Of a stretch of 21,513 nucleotides of DNA, positions 1 through 8,413 are shown piece by piece. The notes beneath the pieces were generated by a model. The model saw only the letters and a list, made by a program, of their open reading frames with translations. It was not told where the DNA came from and did no database searches. Source of the DNA: Emcibacter sp. (GTDB lineage: Bacteria > Pseudomonadota > Alphaproteobacteria > Sphingomonadales > Emcibacteraceae). A program made the position numbers and the translations under genes. Location of the stretch: contig JALUWZ010000019.1 of NCBI GenBank assembly GCA_027019205.1, forward strand, positions 1 through 21,513, read 5' to 3'. How positions within the stretch are numbered: position 1 is the first letter of the stretch; each line of letters starts with the position of its first letter.

Positions 1-790
1 AATCAAGAGGGACCAGATGATTAAGCGGCCCTTTGCCATGACCGAATCCCGGGGCTTTCAGGATGGCTTTATGGACATATTTATGGGCCATATTCACTGC
101 GTCCATCAGACTTTTCCCCTGACCAATGCCGGTCGCAATGGCGGACGCCAGCGTGCAGCCGGTGCCGTGAGTATGCTTTGTCGCAATCATTGGACTGGAA
201 AATTCCCTGACAGCATTTTCCGTCACCAGAATATCGGTCACCCGGTCCGCGTCAAGATGTCCGCCCTTGACCAGTACCGCCTCTGGCCCCATGGCGCGCA
301 GGGTTTCGCCGACGCGTTTCATATCATCAATGCTGGCGGGCAGGTCACCCCCGGCAAGTCTGGCGGCTTCTGCGAGATTAGGGGTCAGCAGGGTGGTTTG
401 TGGAAAAATTTCCGAAATGAGAATATCCACAGCCTCTTTCTCCAGCAGGCTGTGACCGCTGGTTGACAGGATCACCGGGTCAATAATCAGCGGAATATCA
501 CAATATTGTGAAAATATCAGGGAAAGACAGTGAATAATGTCCGCCGAACCCATCATGCCGACCTTGATGGCATCGGGCGGAATATCTTCCATCACCGCCC
601 GGACCTGGGCGGCGACAATATCGGCGGCAACCGGATGCACGGCATAAACCCCGTGGCTATTCTGCACCGTCAGCGCCGTAATCGCCGCCATGGCGTAACT
701 GCCAAGGGCCGATATGGTTTTTATATCGGCCTGAATCCCGGCCCCGCCAGAGGGGTCAGACCCGGCGATAGAAAAAATTTTTCCGATCAT
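1..790 (-). CDS. thiD: Hydroxymethylpyrimidine / phosphomethylpyrimidine kinase, 3' end cut by window
   Basis: Catalyses the two ATP-dependent phosphorylations of HMP to HMP-PP in cytoplasmic thiamine synthesis. I translated it by hand from the minus strand: 263 codons are open from the ATG at 788-790 to the window edge with no stop. The N-terminus has the ribokinase-like motif GSDPSGGAGIQADIKT (about residues 10-25). IIDPVI sits near 102-107, and the C-terminal THGTGCTLA motif near 207-215 carries the catalytic Cys212. The family is usually about 265-270 residues, so only a few residues should be missing. It starts 7 nt after the glmM stop, with a weak AGG-type Shine-Dalgarno, so it is probably co-transcribed with glmM. 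The residues that distinguish ThiD from a simple pyridoxal kinase were not tested, but the motif set favours ThiD. Confidence 0.93.
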   Translation of the reverse strand, partial: MIGKIFSIAGSDPSGGAGIQADIKTISALGSYAMAAITALTVQNSHGVYAVHPVAADIVAAQVRAVMEDIPPDAIKVGMMGSADIIHCLSLIFSQYCDIPLIIDPVILSTSGHSLLEKEAVDILISEIFPQTTLLTPNLAEAARLAGGDLPASIDDMKRVGETLRAMGPEAVLVKGGHLDADRVTDILVTENAVREFSSPMIATKHTHGTGCTLASAIATGIGQGKSLMDAVNMAHKYVHKAILKAPGFGHGKGPLNHLVPLD

Positions 791-797
791 GGACCTG

Positions 798-2147
798 CTA
801 AGCTGATAATTCTTCGACAGTGGCGACAATATCATTGACCACAGCAGCAATCAATGCATCATCCTGCCCTTCGGCCATAACCCGGATCACCGGCTCGGTG
901 CCGGATTTACGGATGACCACCCGGCCACTGTCATTCAGCCGATTTTCTCCGTCCTCTATGGCCTCTTTCACCCGGCTGATCGCCAGCGGGTCCGTCCCCT
1001 GGGCGTAGCGGACATTTTTCAGCAGCTGGGGATAGGGCTGATATGAGTTGCATACCTCACTGACCGGCTTGCCGCTTGACACCAGAACCGACAATATCTG
1101 CAGGGCGGCAATCAATCCGTCGCCGGTGGTGGCAAAGTCACTGAGTACAATATGGCCGGACTGTTCCCCGCCCAGATTAAGATTTTTCTCGCGCATGGCT
1201 TCGACCACATAACGGTCGCCGACCCGGGTGCGGATAAGGTCAATCCCGATGCCTCGCAGATATTTCTCCAACCCGAGATTTGACATGATGGTCGCGACCA
1301 CGGCATCGCCCCGCAGGCTGCCGCTATCCTTCATATGCTTTGCCACCGTCGCCATCAACTGGTCACCGTCAATGACCCGGCCTTGTTCATCACAAATGAT
1401 CAGGCGATCCGCATCCCCGTCAAGGGCAATACCGATGTCAGCATTATGTAACAATACGGTTTCACAGATCAACTCCGGACAGGTTGAGCCACAGCCGTCA
1501 TTGATATTCTTGCCATTCGGGCTGACGCCGACAGCCACCACCTCTGCCCCGAGTTCCCACAGGACACTTGGCGCAGTACGGTAAGCGGCCCCGTTGGCAC
1601 AGTCCACAACAATCTTCAGGCCGTCAAGTCTGAGATTTTTCGGAAAGGTATTCTTGGCAAATTCCATATAGCGCCCGACCGCATTCTTCAGCCGTTGCGC
1701 CCGCCCGAGCTTTTCCGACGGCACCAGATGATCGGCATAGCCGTTATCCATCCGTCGTTCGATTTCCAGCTCAATCTCGTCAGACAGTTTATAGCCATCC
1801 GGGCCGAACAGTTTCAATCCGTTATCCTGAAAAGGATTATGGGAGGCTGAAATCATCACCCCGAGGTCGGCGCGCAGCGACCGGGTCAGCATGGCAACCG
1901 CCGGGGTCGGCATCGGACCGACCATAATCACATCCATGCCCATGGAAATAAAGCCGGAGGCCAGCGCCGGTTCCAGCATATATCCGGAAAGCCTTGTATC
2001 CTTGCCAATCACCACCCGGTGCTGATGATCGCCTCTGGTAAAATGTTTGGCCGCCGCCATGCCAACCCGCATCGCGACTTCCGCCGTCATATTACCTTCA
2101 TTCGCCGTGCCGCGAATACCGTCCGTCCCGAAATATTTCCGTGCCAT
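798..2147 (-). CDS. glmM: Phosphoglucosamine mutase
   Basis: Interconverts glucosamine-6-phosphate and glucosamine-1-phosphate, supplying UDP-GlcNAc for peptidoglycan and lipopolysaccharide. The 449-residue length is normal for the family. The N-terminus reads MARKYFGTDGIRG. The phosphoserine loop ISASHNP puts the catalytic serine at residue 102, as in E. coli. The Mg-binding loop DGDADR is at 243-248, the sugar-binding GEQSGH at 327-332 and the phosphate-binding RKSGTEP at 413-419. All four alpha-D-phosphohexomutase domains are therefore intact. The start is fixed by the conserved N-terminus, although the Shine-Dalgarno is poor. It follows folP after 108 bp and has its own sigma-70-like promoter in that gap; thiD follows 7 nt downstream. 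Confidence 0.98.
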   Translation of the reverse strand: MARKYFGTDGIRGTANEGNMTAEVAMRVGMAAAKHFTRGDHQHRVVIGKDTRLSGYMLEPALASGFISMGMDVIMVGPMPTPAVAMLTRSLRADLGVMISASHNPFQDNGLKLFGPDGYKLSDEIELEIERRMDNGYADHLVPSEKLGRAQRLKNAVGRYMEFAKNTFPKNLRLDGLKIVVDCANGAAYRTAPSVLWELGAEVVAVGVSPNGKNINDGCGSTCPELICETVLLHNADIGIALDGDADRLIICDEQGRVIDGDQLMATVAKHMKDSGSLRGDAVVATIMSNLGLEKYLRGIGIDLIRTRVGDRYVVEAMREKNLNLGGEQSGHIVLSDFATTGDGLIAALQILSVLVSSGKPVSEVCNSYQPYPQLLKNVRYAQGTDPLAISRVKEAIEDGENRLNDSGRVVIRKSGTEPVIRVMAEGQDDALIAAVVNDIVATVEELSA

Positions 2148-2215
2148 GTATCTTTACTTTTTTATTTCACTTATTACAGCAATAACATTCAGATATTAAT
2201 ACAAACTGAACAGAC

Positions 2216-2243
2216 ATTATAAACACCGTAACTATGGTGCCAA
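2216..2243 (-). promoter_or_regulatory. Predicted sigma-70 promoter of glmM
   Basis: On the minus strand a TTGGCA box (2238-2243) is followed after 16 nt by a perfect TATAAT (2216-2221). Transcription would start near 2209, leaving a leader of about 60 nt before glmM. It lies in the 108-bp gap between the folP stop and the glmM start. This implies glmM can be expressed independently of ftsH-folP. Called by matching to the consensus only. Confidence 0.55.
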
Positions 2244-2255
2244 TAAGGCAAAATC

Positions 2256-3353
2256 CTATTTTCCCGACGCCACCCACATATCCCGGGCCTGTCGGCTTTG
2301 CCGGACATCATGCACCCGCAGGATTTGCACCCCCCGGTCATAGCCCGCCTGCCCGGCAGCCAGTGACCCGCCAAGCCGCGACGCTGCGGCCTTTTCCCCG
2401 GTAAGGTGACCAATAAAGCTTTTGCGCGATGCCCCGAGCAGAAGCGGCACCCCGAGGCCGTGAAACAGGCCAAGGCCCCGGATCAACGCCATATTATGCG
2501 CCACCGTCTTGCCAAAACCAATGCCCGGATCAATGATCAGACGATCACGGTCAATCCCGGCATTCTGGCATATTTCGAGCCGCCCGGCCAGATAATCATA
2601 GATATCCAGCACAACATCATCATATTGCGGCCTGTCCTGCATCCTGTCAGGGCTGCCAAGACTATGCATTAAAATCACCGGACAGTCAGCCCGGGCAACA
2701 ATATCGAGCGAATCCTTATCATGGGTCAGGGCCGTGACATCATTGACAATGCTCGCCCCGGCCTTCAGGGCCTCGGCCATGACTTCGGCATTGCGGCTGT
2801 CAATGGATAGCGGAACGGCACTATCCGCCAGGCCCTCAATAACCGGGAGCACCCGGTCGAGTTCCTGCCGGACAGAAATTTTTTCAGCCCCGGGCCGGGT
2901 TGATTCGCCGCCTATATCAATGATATCCGCCCCTTCCCCAATCAGCTGGTGCGCATGGCTTATCGCTTTGTCCGGGCTGTCATATCCATCAGAGAAGCTG
3001 TCCGGGGTCACATTGACAATTCCCTGAAGCAGGGGGCGCTGCCATTTTGAAACAACCCGGCCCGCGCAGGCAAGGGCGGGGCGGACGGCAGAAATCCGCC
3101 GTAGCAGCCCGGATATTTCCGTCTGTCCGGGTCCGGAAAGGTCGGCAATGGCAGAAGCAAGTCCACCGACCGGAACCAGCCTTTCCCCCTGTCGACTGCC
3201 CCCCTCGCGGAAAATTATTTTGATTATGGTGAAAGCCAGTGGCCCCCCGGCGAGCCACAGGGCCTGTCCGGCCTTTACCGCGCGCGAGGCAGAAAGGCCC
3301 CTGAGCATAGCCAGAGGCTGCAGGTAAATGCGGCTGTCAGCAGGACCATGCAT
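2256..3353 (-). CDS. folP: Dihydropteroate synthase with N-terminal extension
   Basis: Condenses p-aminobenzoate with dihydropterin pyrophosphate in folate synthesis and is the sulfonamide target. The DHPS TIM barrel spans about residues 108-360. Its motifs are NVTPDSFSDG (114-123), DIGGESTRPG (146-155), SIDS (183-186), NDV (204-206), DPGIGFGK (275-282), GASRKSFIG (307-315) and RVHDV (346-350). All substrate and phosphate-binding loops look intact. At 365 residues it is longer than the usual 270-290. The first 107 residues form an extra region (YLQPL, AGGPLAF) of a kind seen in other alphaproteobacterial FolP proteins, which supports the chosen start. It begins 15 nt after the ftsH stop, probably in one transcript with ftsH. 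No strong Shine-Dalgarno is visible. Confidence 0.96.
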   Translation of the reverse strand: MHGPADSRIYLQPLAMLRGLSASRAVKAGQALWLAGGPLAFTIIKIIFREGGSRQGERLVPVGGLASAIADLSGPGQTEISGLLRRISAVRPALACAGRVVSKWQRPLLQGIVNVTPDSFSDGYDSPDKAISHAHQLIGEGADIIDIGGESTRPGAEKISVRQELDRVLPVIEGLADSAVPLSIDSRNAEVMAEALKAGASIVNDVTALTHDKDSLDIVARADCPVILMHSLGSPDRMQDRPQYDDVVLDIYDYLAGRLEICQNAGIDRDRLIIDPGIGFGKTVAHNMALIRGLGLFHGLGVPLLLGASRKSFIGHLTGEKAAASRLGGSLAAGQAGYDRGVQILRVHDVRQSRQARDMWVASGK

Positions 3354-3368
3354 CGGCGCACAGGCTCA

Positions 3369-5312
3369 TCAATTTTCAGGAACCGGATCAGGGTCGGAGC
3401 CGAATTTACCCTTCTTCGCCTTTTTACCCTTCTTTGGCTTGGTGCCACTGCTTGGAACAGAACCGGTGGGGGGCGTGTCCCCGGACATGTCATCACTGGA
3501 AAAATCCTTGTCAATATCCTTGCCGGCCACGATATTGTCAATATCTTCACCGGTCAGGGTTTCATATTCCAGCAACGCATTGCCAAGCTTGTCCAGTATA
3601 TCGCGGTTTTCTGTCAGAATTTTTCTGGCCTGATTATAGCCTTCATCAACCAGACGACGGGTTTCCTCATCAATCAATGTCGCGGTTTCATTGGAAATTT
3701 CATGGCTGCGCGATACGGAATGACCGAGGAAAACCTCTTCCTGATTATCGCCATATTGCAACAGGCCAAGCTTTTCACTCATACCCCATTTAGTGACCAT
3801 TGAGCGGGCCAGTTTGGTGGCATGTGAAATATCCCCGGACGCCCCGGAAGATACCTTGTCATAGCCGAAACAGATTTCTTCGGCAACCCGCCCGCCCATG
3901 GATACCGCAAGGTCCGCCTGCATCTTCTCGCGCGCATAGGAATAGCTGTCGCGTTCCGGCAGCCGCATCACCATGCCGAGCGCCCGGCCTCGCGGAATGA
4001 TCGTCGCCTTGTGAATGGGATCAGAGGCCGGGCTTTTTGCCGCGACCAGCGCATGGCCGGCTTCGTGAAAGGCGGTCATGCGTTTTTCTTCCTCGCTCAT
4101 GACCATGGAGCGCCGTTCGGCCCCCATCATCACCTTGTCTTTTGCCTCTTCAAAATCTTCCATGCTGACAACGCGTTTGCCTTTGCGGGCCGCCAGCAAC
4201 GCTGCCTCATTGACCAGATTGGCAAGGTCGGCACCGGAAAAACCCGGTGTGCCGCGCGCAATAACCCGGACATTGACATCTGCGGCAAGCTTCGGGGTTT
4301 TTCTGATATGGACTTTAAGAATTTTCTCGCGTCCGACAATATCCGGGTTGGGGACCACGACCTGACGGTCAAAACGACCGGGCCGCAGCAGGGCAGGGTC
4401 AAGCACATCCGGGCGGTTGGTCGCCGCAACGAGGATCACCCCTTCGTTCGATTCAAAACCGTCCATCTCGACCAGTAACTGGTTCAGGGTCTGTTCGCGT
4501 TCGTCATTGCCGCCGCCAAGTCCGGCCCCCCGGTGGCGTCCAACCGCATCAATTTCATCAATGAAAATAATGCAGGGGGCATTTTTCTTCGCCTGCTCGA
4601 ACATATCCCGCACCCGGCTTGCCCCGACACCGACAAACATTTCGACGAAATCAGAGCCTGATATGGTGAAGAAAGGCACATTCGCCTCACCGGCAATCGC
4701 GCGCGCCAGCAATGTTTTACCGGTGCCGGGCGGGCCAACCAGCAGGGCGCCCTTGGGAATGGTGCCGCCCAACCGTTCAAATTTCTGTGGATCTTTCAGA
4801 AATTCGACAATTTCTTCCAGTTCCTCCTTGGCCTCGTCAATACCGGCAACATCCTCGAATGTCACCCGGCCATGGGTCTCGTTAAGCAGCTTTGCCTTGG
4901 ATTTGCCAAAACCCATCGCCTTGTTGCCGCCGCCCTGCATCTGGCGCATAAAGAAAATCCACACCCCGATCAGGACAATCATTGGCAACCAGCCAAGGAA
5001 AATATTCAGGAATGACCCCTGTTCTTCCGGCAAGGATTTGATCTCCACTCCCTTGGCCCGAAGATCACTGACAAGATTGGGATAATCCGGGGCAAAAGTA
5101 TGGAATTTGCCGGTATTCCCGGAACTATACTGACCAATAATATCCTGCCCCTGAATGGTGACCTTGCTGACCTGACCGCTTTCCACCCGGTCAAGAAAAG
5201 TGGAAAAGTCGATTTCTGTCTGTGTCGTCTGACGCATGCCGCCATTCAGGGCGGAATAAAGCGTCAACAGCAGGATTATGATAATCGCCCATAAAGCAAT
5301 ATTGCGTCCCAT
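3369..5312 (-). CDS. ftsH: ATP-dependent zinc metalloprotease FtsH
   Basis: Membrane-anchored AAA+ protease that removes damaged membrane proteins and short-lived regulators such as sigma-32 and LpxC. The 647 residues show, in order: transmembrane helix 1 (about 6-22); a periplasmic domain; transmembrane helix 2 (about 103-122); Walker A GPPGTGKT (193-200); Walker B IIFIDE (238-243); a second region of homology ending in RPGRFDR (about 300-306); zinc site HEAGH (406-410); and the third zinc ligand Asp in SGASGDISHATK (about 484). The tail from about 608 is unusually rich in Lys, Gly and Pro and looks disordered. It is preceded by 165 bp containing a near-ideal alphaproteobacterial RpoH promoter and followed closely by folP. 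Confidence 0.99.
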   Translation of the reverse strand: MGRNIALWAIIIILLLTLYSALNGGMRQTTQTEIDFSTFLDRVESGQVSKVTIQGQDIIGQYSSGNTGKFHTFAPDYPNLVSDLRAKGVEIKSLPEEQGSFLNIFLGWLPMIVLIGVWIFFMRQMQGGGNKAMGFGKSKAKLLNETHGRVTFEDVAGIDEAKEELEEIVEFLKDPQKFERLGGTIPKGALLVGPPGTGKTLLARAIAGEANVPFFTISGSDFVEMFVGVGASRVRDMFEQAKKNAPCIIFIDEIDAVGRHRGAGLGGGNDEREQTLNQLLVEMDGFESNEGVILVAATNRPDVLDPALLRPGRFDRQVVVPNPDIVGREKILKVHIRKTPKLAADVNVRVIARGTPGFSGADLANLVNEAALLAARKGKRVVSMEDFEEAKDKVMMGAERRSMVMSEEEKRMTAFHEAGHALVAAKSPASDPIHKATIIPRGRALGMVMRLPERDSYSYAREKMQADLAVSMGGRVAEEICFGYDKVSSGASGDISHATKLARSMVTKWGMSEKLGLLQYGDNQEEVFLGHSVSRSHEISNETATLIDEETRRLVDEGYNQARKILTENRDILDKLGNALLEYETLTGEDIDNIVAGKDIDKDFSSDDMSGDTPPTGSVPSSGTKPKKGKKAKKGKFGSDPDPVPEN

Positions 5313-5358
5313 ATTTCACTCAATCTTTCAGTTATCTGGTCATTTCTCTAGTATCCCT

Positions 5359-5389
5359 CATAAATAGGGCTTTTTACAGGGCAAACAAG
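5359..5389 (-). promoter_or_regulatory. Predicted RpoH (sigma-32) heat-shock promoter of ftsH
   Basis: The minus strand carries CTTG (5386-5389), a 17-nt spacer, then CCTATTTATG (5359-5368). This matches every position of the consensus described for alphaproteobacterial heat-shock promoters (CTTG, N17-18, CYTATNTNNG). It also fits the enteric form as CTTGTT, N14, CCCTATTTA. Transcription would begin near 5352, about 40 nt before the ftsH ATG. The upstream gene tilS ends at 5478, so the site lies wholly in the intergenic gap. Confidence 0.7.
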
Positions 5390-5477
5390 CCAACGCTGTC
5401 CTTTTAATCGTTTTATTTTCGCTTTTTATCCCGTATTTCAGGCCGGGACGTCATTCTATAGCTCAATCATTTACAAA

Positions 5478-6749
5478 TCATTGCCGGAAAGTTGCGCTAA
5501 AACCGGTCTTTTCAAAGCCCGGCAGGAAATCTGGCAGAATCACTTTGCCATCTGTGGTTACTATACAGGGCAGGCTCTCCCTGATGAACCACGGCAGGGT
5601 CAGCTCCCCAAGGCCGGGGTAATCCTGACCGGCCTTTTGCCACTCGGGGGGGGCAAGTTTTTTCACCCTGCCTGCGGTTGCCCCGTTTTCTATGATAAAA
5701 CGCCCGTCCCACAGGGTTACCGAATGAGCGTCAAGGTCAAGATCATCCTTAATGGCGGCCCCCTCGCGGCTGATCATGATATTCCCGTCCTGACAAGGGG
5801 AAATCCGGCACCCGGCCAGGGTCTGTCCGGGGAAATCCGCCGCCTTCACTCTCTCATACAGGGATTCGAGCTTTGCCAGCCTCGGCGTATAGGCCCCGCC
5901 GCCAATCCGCCGCATCAGGGACGCCAGCGCCCGCAGGGCAATCTCCTCATGGGCCAACAGCAATATTTCAGGATTTATCCGGGCATAGCCTTCGGGGAAG
6001 AAAGTTATCGCGGCTGCCGTCATCTCATCCGTCAGGGATTTCAGCAGGGACTGCACCCGCCCCATCCGGGCCGCCGTCCGGGCCATTCTTGGCGGGTTGA
6101 AACCTTCAATATCATTCTGCTGCAGCAGATTTCGAATCTTTACCCTTGTGTAATGTTCGTCCCGGTTGCTCGGGTCTTCTATCCAGACCTGACCCGTTTC
6201 GCGCAGAGTATCCGCGAGCCGTTCTCTGGCGGTATAAAGCAGCGGACGGCAAATAGTGACCCCCGGTAATGGCAGCGGATAATCAGACTGTATTTTCATC
6301 GCCGACAGACCATCAACCCCGCTGCCACGGAACAGGCGAATCAGGAATGTTTCCGCCTGATCGCCCTGATGATGGCCAAGAAAAAGCTGCCTCACCCGGT
6401 TTTCCTGACACCATTTCCCGATCAGACGATAGCGGGCCAGCCGCGCCTGTTGCTGAATATTGCTGCGCGGTTTATCGCCCTGCCAGGTCAGAATGATATG
6501 AGAAATATCATATTTTTCAAGCCATGTCGCAACCTGCCGGGCCTCGCCGGCGGATTCCGTCCGCAGGCCATGATCCACCGTAATCGCGGTCAGCGGCACA
6601 TCATGCGCCGCGCACCACTGGCCGAGCAATATCGTCAGGGCAAGGCTGTCCGCCCCGCCGGATACCGCCACCGCAACCGGCGCGCCCTCCTGCGGCATCA
6701 CCGGCAACATCAGGTCGGAAAATTCATCAGCCGTCAGGGGCGCAGTCAT
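5478..6749 (-). CDS. tilS: tRNA(Ile)-lysidine synthase
   Basis: Modifies C34 of the minor tRNA-Ile (CAU anticodon) to lysidine using ATP and lysine, changing its identity from Met to Ile; essential in most bacteria. The PP-loop SGGADS is at residues 30-35, followed by VDHGLR near 60 and GHHQGDQAETFLIRLFRGSG in the middle of the catalytic domain. The remainder fits the usual C-terminal substrate-binding region. The 423-residue length is typical. The ATG follows AAGG closely and lies 17 nt after the cpoB stop, so it probably continues the cpoB transcript. The following 165-bp gap starts the heat-shock-controlled ftsH unit. A run of eight identical bases (5646-5653) lies inside the gene without breaking the frame. 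Confidence 0.96.
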   Translation of the reverse strand: MTAPLTADEFSDLMLPVMPQEGAPVAVAVSGGADSLALTILLGQWCAAHDVPLTAITVDHGLRTESAGEARQVATWLEKYDISHIILTWQGDKPRSNIQQQARLARYRLIGKWCQENRVRQLFLGHHQGDQAETFLIRLFRGSGVDGLSAMKIQSDYPLPLPGVTICRPLLYTARERLADTLRETGQVWIEDPSNRDEHYTRVKIRNLLQQNDIEGFNPPRMARTAARMGRVQSLLKSLTDEMTAAAITFFPEGYARINPEILLLAHEEIALRALASLMRRIGGGAYTPRLAKLESLYERVKAADFPGQTLAGCRISPCQDGNIMISREGAAIKDDLDLDAHSVTLWDGRFIIENGATAGRVKKLAPPEWQKAGQDYPGLGELTLPWFIRESLPCIVTTDGKVILPDFLPGFEKTGFSATFRQ

Positions 6750-6766
6750 TTCCTTGGGTCCTGAAA

Positions 6767-7645
6767 TTATTTACATTTGGCACGTTTTTCTTCCGGCGGG
6801 CGTTTGTTGCGGCTTTCCAGACTGGTCGGAAAACGCGACGCCAGTTCACGATAGGCATCGCAGGCATCATTCTTTTCCCCCATGGCAAAAAGTGACATGC
6901 CGATCTTCAACAGAAACGCCGGGGCTTTCGGGCTTTCCGGATAATTATTATAGCCTTCGAGGAACGCCCGGGTGGCCCTTGTGTACATCTTTCGCACATA
7001 ATAGGTCTGTCCCAGCCAATATTGGGCATTGCCGGCCAGACGGGCCTTGGGATAGCGCGCGAGAAAGGCGCTGAGGGCGGCTTCGGCCCGGGCATATTGG
7101 CCTTTTGTTACCAGCTTCTGGGCGTAGCTATATTGTTGCTGTTCGGTCCCGGCGGGCAATATATCCGCCTTTGCATTCTTCGGCTTGTCCGGCAGGGCAG
7201 GCTTTTTGGCAATATCAACCTTCGGAGCCGATGGGGAGGCAGTCCGGGATTTTTCCAGCGCCGCGAGACGGAATTCATAATCGCGGGTCATGGTTTCCAT
7301 CTGCTGTTTCAACCGACCCAGCTGATAATTGCTCTCTTCCACCCGACCGGTAATCTGACGCAGCTGGGTTTCCAGCTGGGACAGGCGGGCCTCAATATCG
7401 GCAAGGCTGGCTCTCGTATCGGGCGGTGATGATGCTGCACTGTCCGGTGTTGCCTCGCGAAACCGGCTGCCGGGCGTGAAGACTTTTCTCTGCACGGCCT
7501 TTAATTGCTTTTCAATGATTTCAAGACGTTTGGCAAGGGTCCTGTCCGCCGATGCGGCCTGAGACCATAGCGGCAGCATCGTTATTGCCATGACAAGGCC
7601 ACAGATCAGGCTCACTGCGGCATTGACCATATTCTTTCTTTTCAT
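6767..7645 (-). CDS. cpoB: Cell division coordinator CpoB (Tol-Pal system YbgF)
   Basis: Periplasmic partner of TolA that couples outer-membrane constriction to septal peptidoglycan synthesis. I start it at the internal ATG (7643-7645), giving 292 residues, rather than the longer open frame beginning at 7690. From that ATG there is a clean signal peptide: MKRKN, then a hydrophobic stretch, with cleavage after about ASA-33. A GGAG Shine-Dalgarno lies 10 nt upstream. A coiled-coil trimerisation region covers about residues 35-130 (LEIIEKQLKAVQ, LSQLETQLRQI). A Pro/Lys linker and tetratricopeptide repeats follow at about 165-275 (YSYAQKLVTKGQY, AQYWLGQTYY). It sits downstream of pal, separated by a terminator-like hairpin, and precedes tilS by 17 nt. 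Confidence 0.93.
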   Translation of the reverse strand: MKRKNMVNAAVSLICGLVMAITMLPLWSQAASADRTLAKRLEIIEKQLKAVQRKVFTPGSRFREATPDSAASSPPDTRASLADIEARLSQLETQLRQITGRVEESNYQLGRLKQQMETMTRDYEFRLAALEKSRTASPSAPKVDIAKKPALPDKPKNAKADILPAGTEQQQYSYAQKLVTKGQYARAEAALSAFLARYPKARLAGNAQYWLGQTYYVRKMYTRATRAFLEGYNNYPESPKAPAFLLKIGMSLFAMGEKNDACDAYRELASRFPTSLESRNKRPPEEKRAKCK

Positions 7646-7674
7646 AAATATAATGCTCCAGATTTCAAGCTTAC

Positions 7675-7709
7675 AAAAATACCCACGCAACCGGTAGAGG
7701 CGCGCGGGT
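7675..7709 (-). terminator. Terminator-like hairpin between pal and cpoB
   Basis: On the minus strand an 8-bp stem (7702-7709 with 7681-7688, one mismatch) is followed directly by ATTTTTG (T tract at 7675-7679). It starts 24 nt after the pal stop. It would end or attenuate pal transcription before cpoB. Its 13-base loop and single mismatch suggest partial rather than complete termination. Confidence 0.5.
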
Positions 7710-7732
7710 ATTCTTTTAAAAAAACCGGGTTA

Positions 7733-8278
7733 TTAATTTACGCGGGTATAACCACGACGGTTTTGCGCCCAGACAGCTTCTCCCGTCCCGGTAACCAGAG
7801 GACGTTCCTTGCCATAGCTTATGGTGCGAATGCGGGCAGGATCGACTCCGAGCGCCACCAGATAATTCTTTACAGAATTGGCTCTCCGGTCACCAAGTGC
7901 AAGATTATATTCCCGGGTACCACGTTCGTCGCAATGCCCCTCTACGGTCACCCTGACATCCGAATGTGCCTGTAACCAGTCGGCCTGCTCTTTCAGTTTT
8001 GCGCGGGCATCAGCCGACAGGTCATAACGGTCATAGGCAAAATGCACCAGTGAATCACTTGCCGCCGCATCAAGCGATGCCTGCGTACCGGTATCTTCCA
8101 TCATGGGTTCCGCCACAACAGGCTCGGCAGGTTCCGCAACAACAGGTTCCTGTTTCGGTTGTGCCGCCACCGGTTCTGTGGGGGTATTCTTCACCGCGCC
8201 CGTATTTGCACAGGCACTCAACAGCAGCGCAGTACCAATCAGTACCCAGTATTTTACGCCAATTATTTTTTCCAGCAT
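7733..8278 (-). CDS. pal: Peptidoglycan-associated lipoprotein Pal
   Basis: Outer-membrane lipoprotein that binds peptidoglycan and TolB and anchors the Tol-Pal complex. The lipobox LLSAC puts the lipidated cysteine at residue 23. A Pro/Glu-rich linker with repeated EPVVAEP units spans about 34-62. The OmpA-like domain runs from about 75 to the end, with GHCDERGTREYNLALGDRRA (114-133) forming the diaminopimelate-binding site. The 181-residue length is normal. The start is supported by AAGGA 7 nt upstream. It is separated from tolB by 135 bp, unlike the tight tolQRAB junctions, so a separate promoter is likely, though none stands out clearly. A terminator-like hairpin follows it. Confidence 0.98.
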   Translation of the reverse strand: MLEKIIGVKYWVLIGTALLLSACANTGAVKNTPTEPVAAQPKQEPVVAEPAEPVVAEPMMEDTGTQASLDAAASDSLVHFAYDRYDLSADARAKLKEQADWLQAHSDVRVTVEGHCDERGTREYNLALGDRRANSVKNYLVALGVDPARIRTISYGKERPLVTGTGEAVWAQNRRGYTRVN

Positions 8279-8413
8279 TTAGTGGTCCTTCCACGTAACT
8301 AAATCTATATTATTTACCGACGACATGCCATTCCCCGCAAGAACTGGCGGCTGCATATCCCTTACCATATATCGAACATTTATTGCAAACCGATGAAACT
8401 ATAGCAGAATCAT

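Noticed and set aside
17..838. Plus-strand open frames at the left edge
   Set aside because: The minus strand here encodes thiD without interruption, with all expected motifs.
5353..5375. Weak CCCT/AGGG hairpin with T tract upstream of ftsH
   Set aside because: A 4-bp stem on the strand without a gene; the same bases are better explained as the RpoH -10 region.
7646..7690. Longer N-terminus for CpoB starting at 7690
   Set aside because: It would place 15 residues before a good signal peptide and overlap the terminator-like hairpin. The internal ATG has a proper GGAG site.
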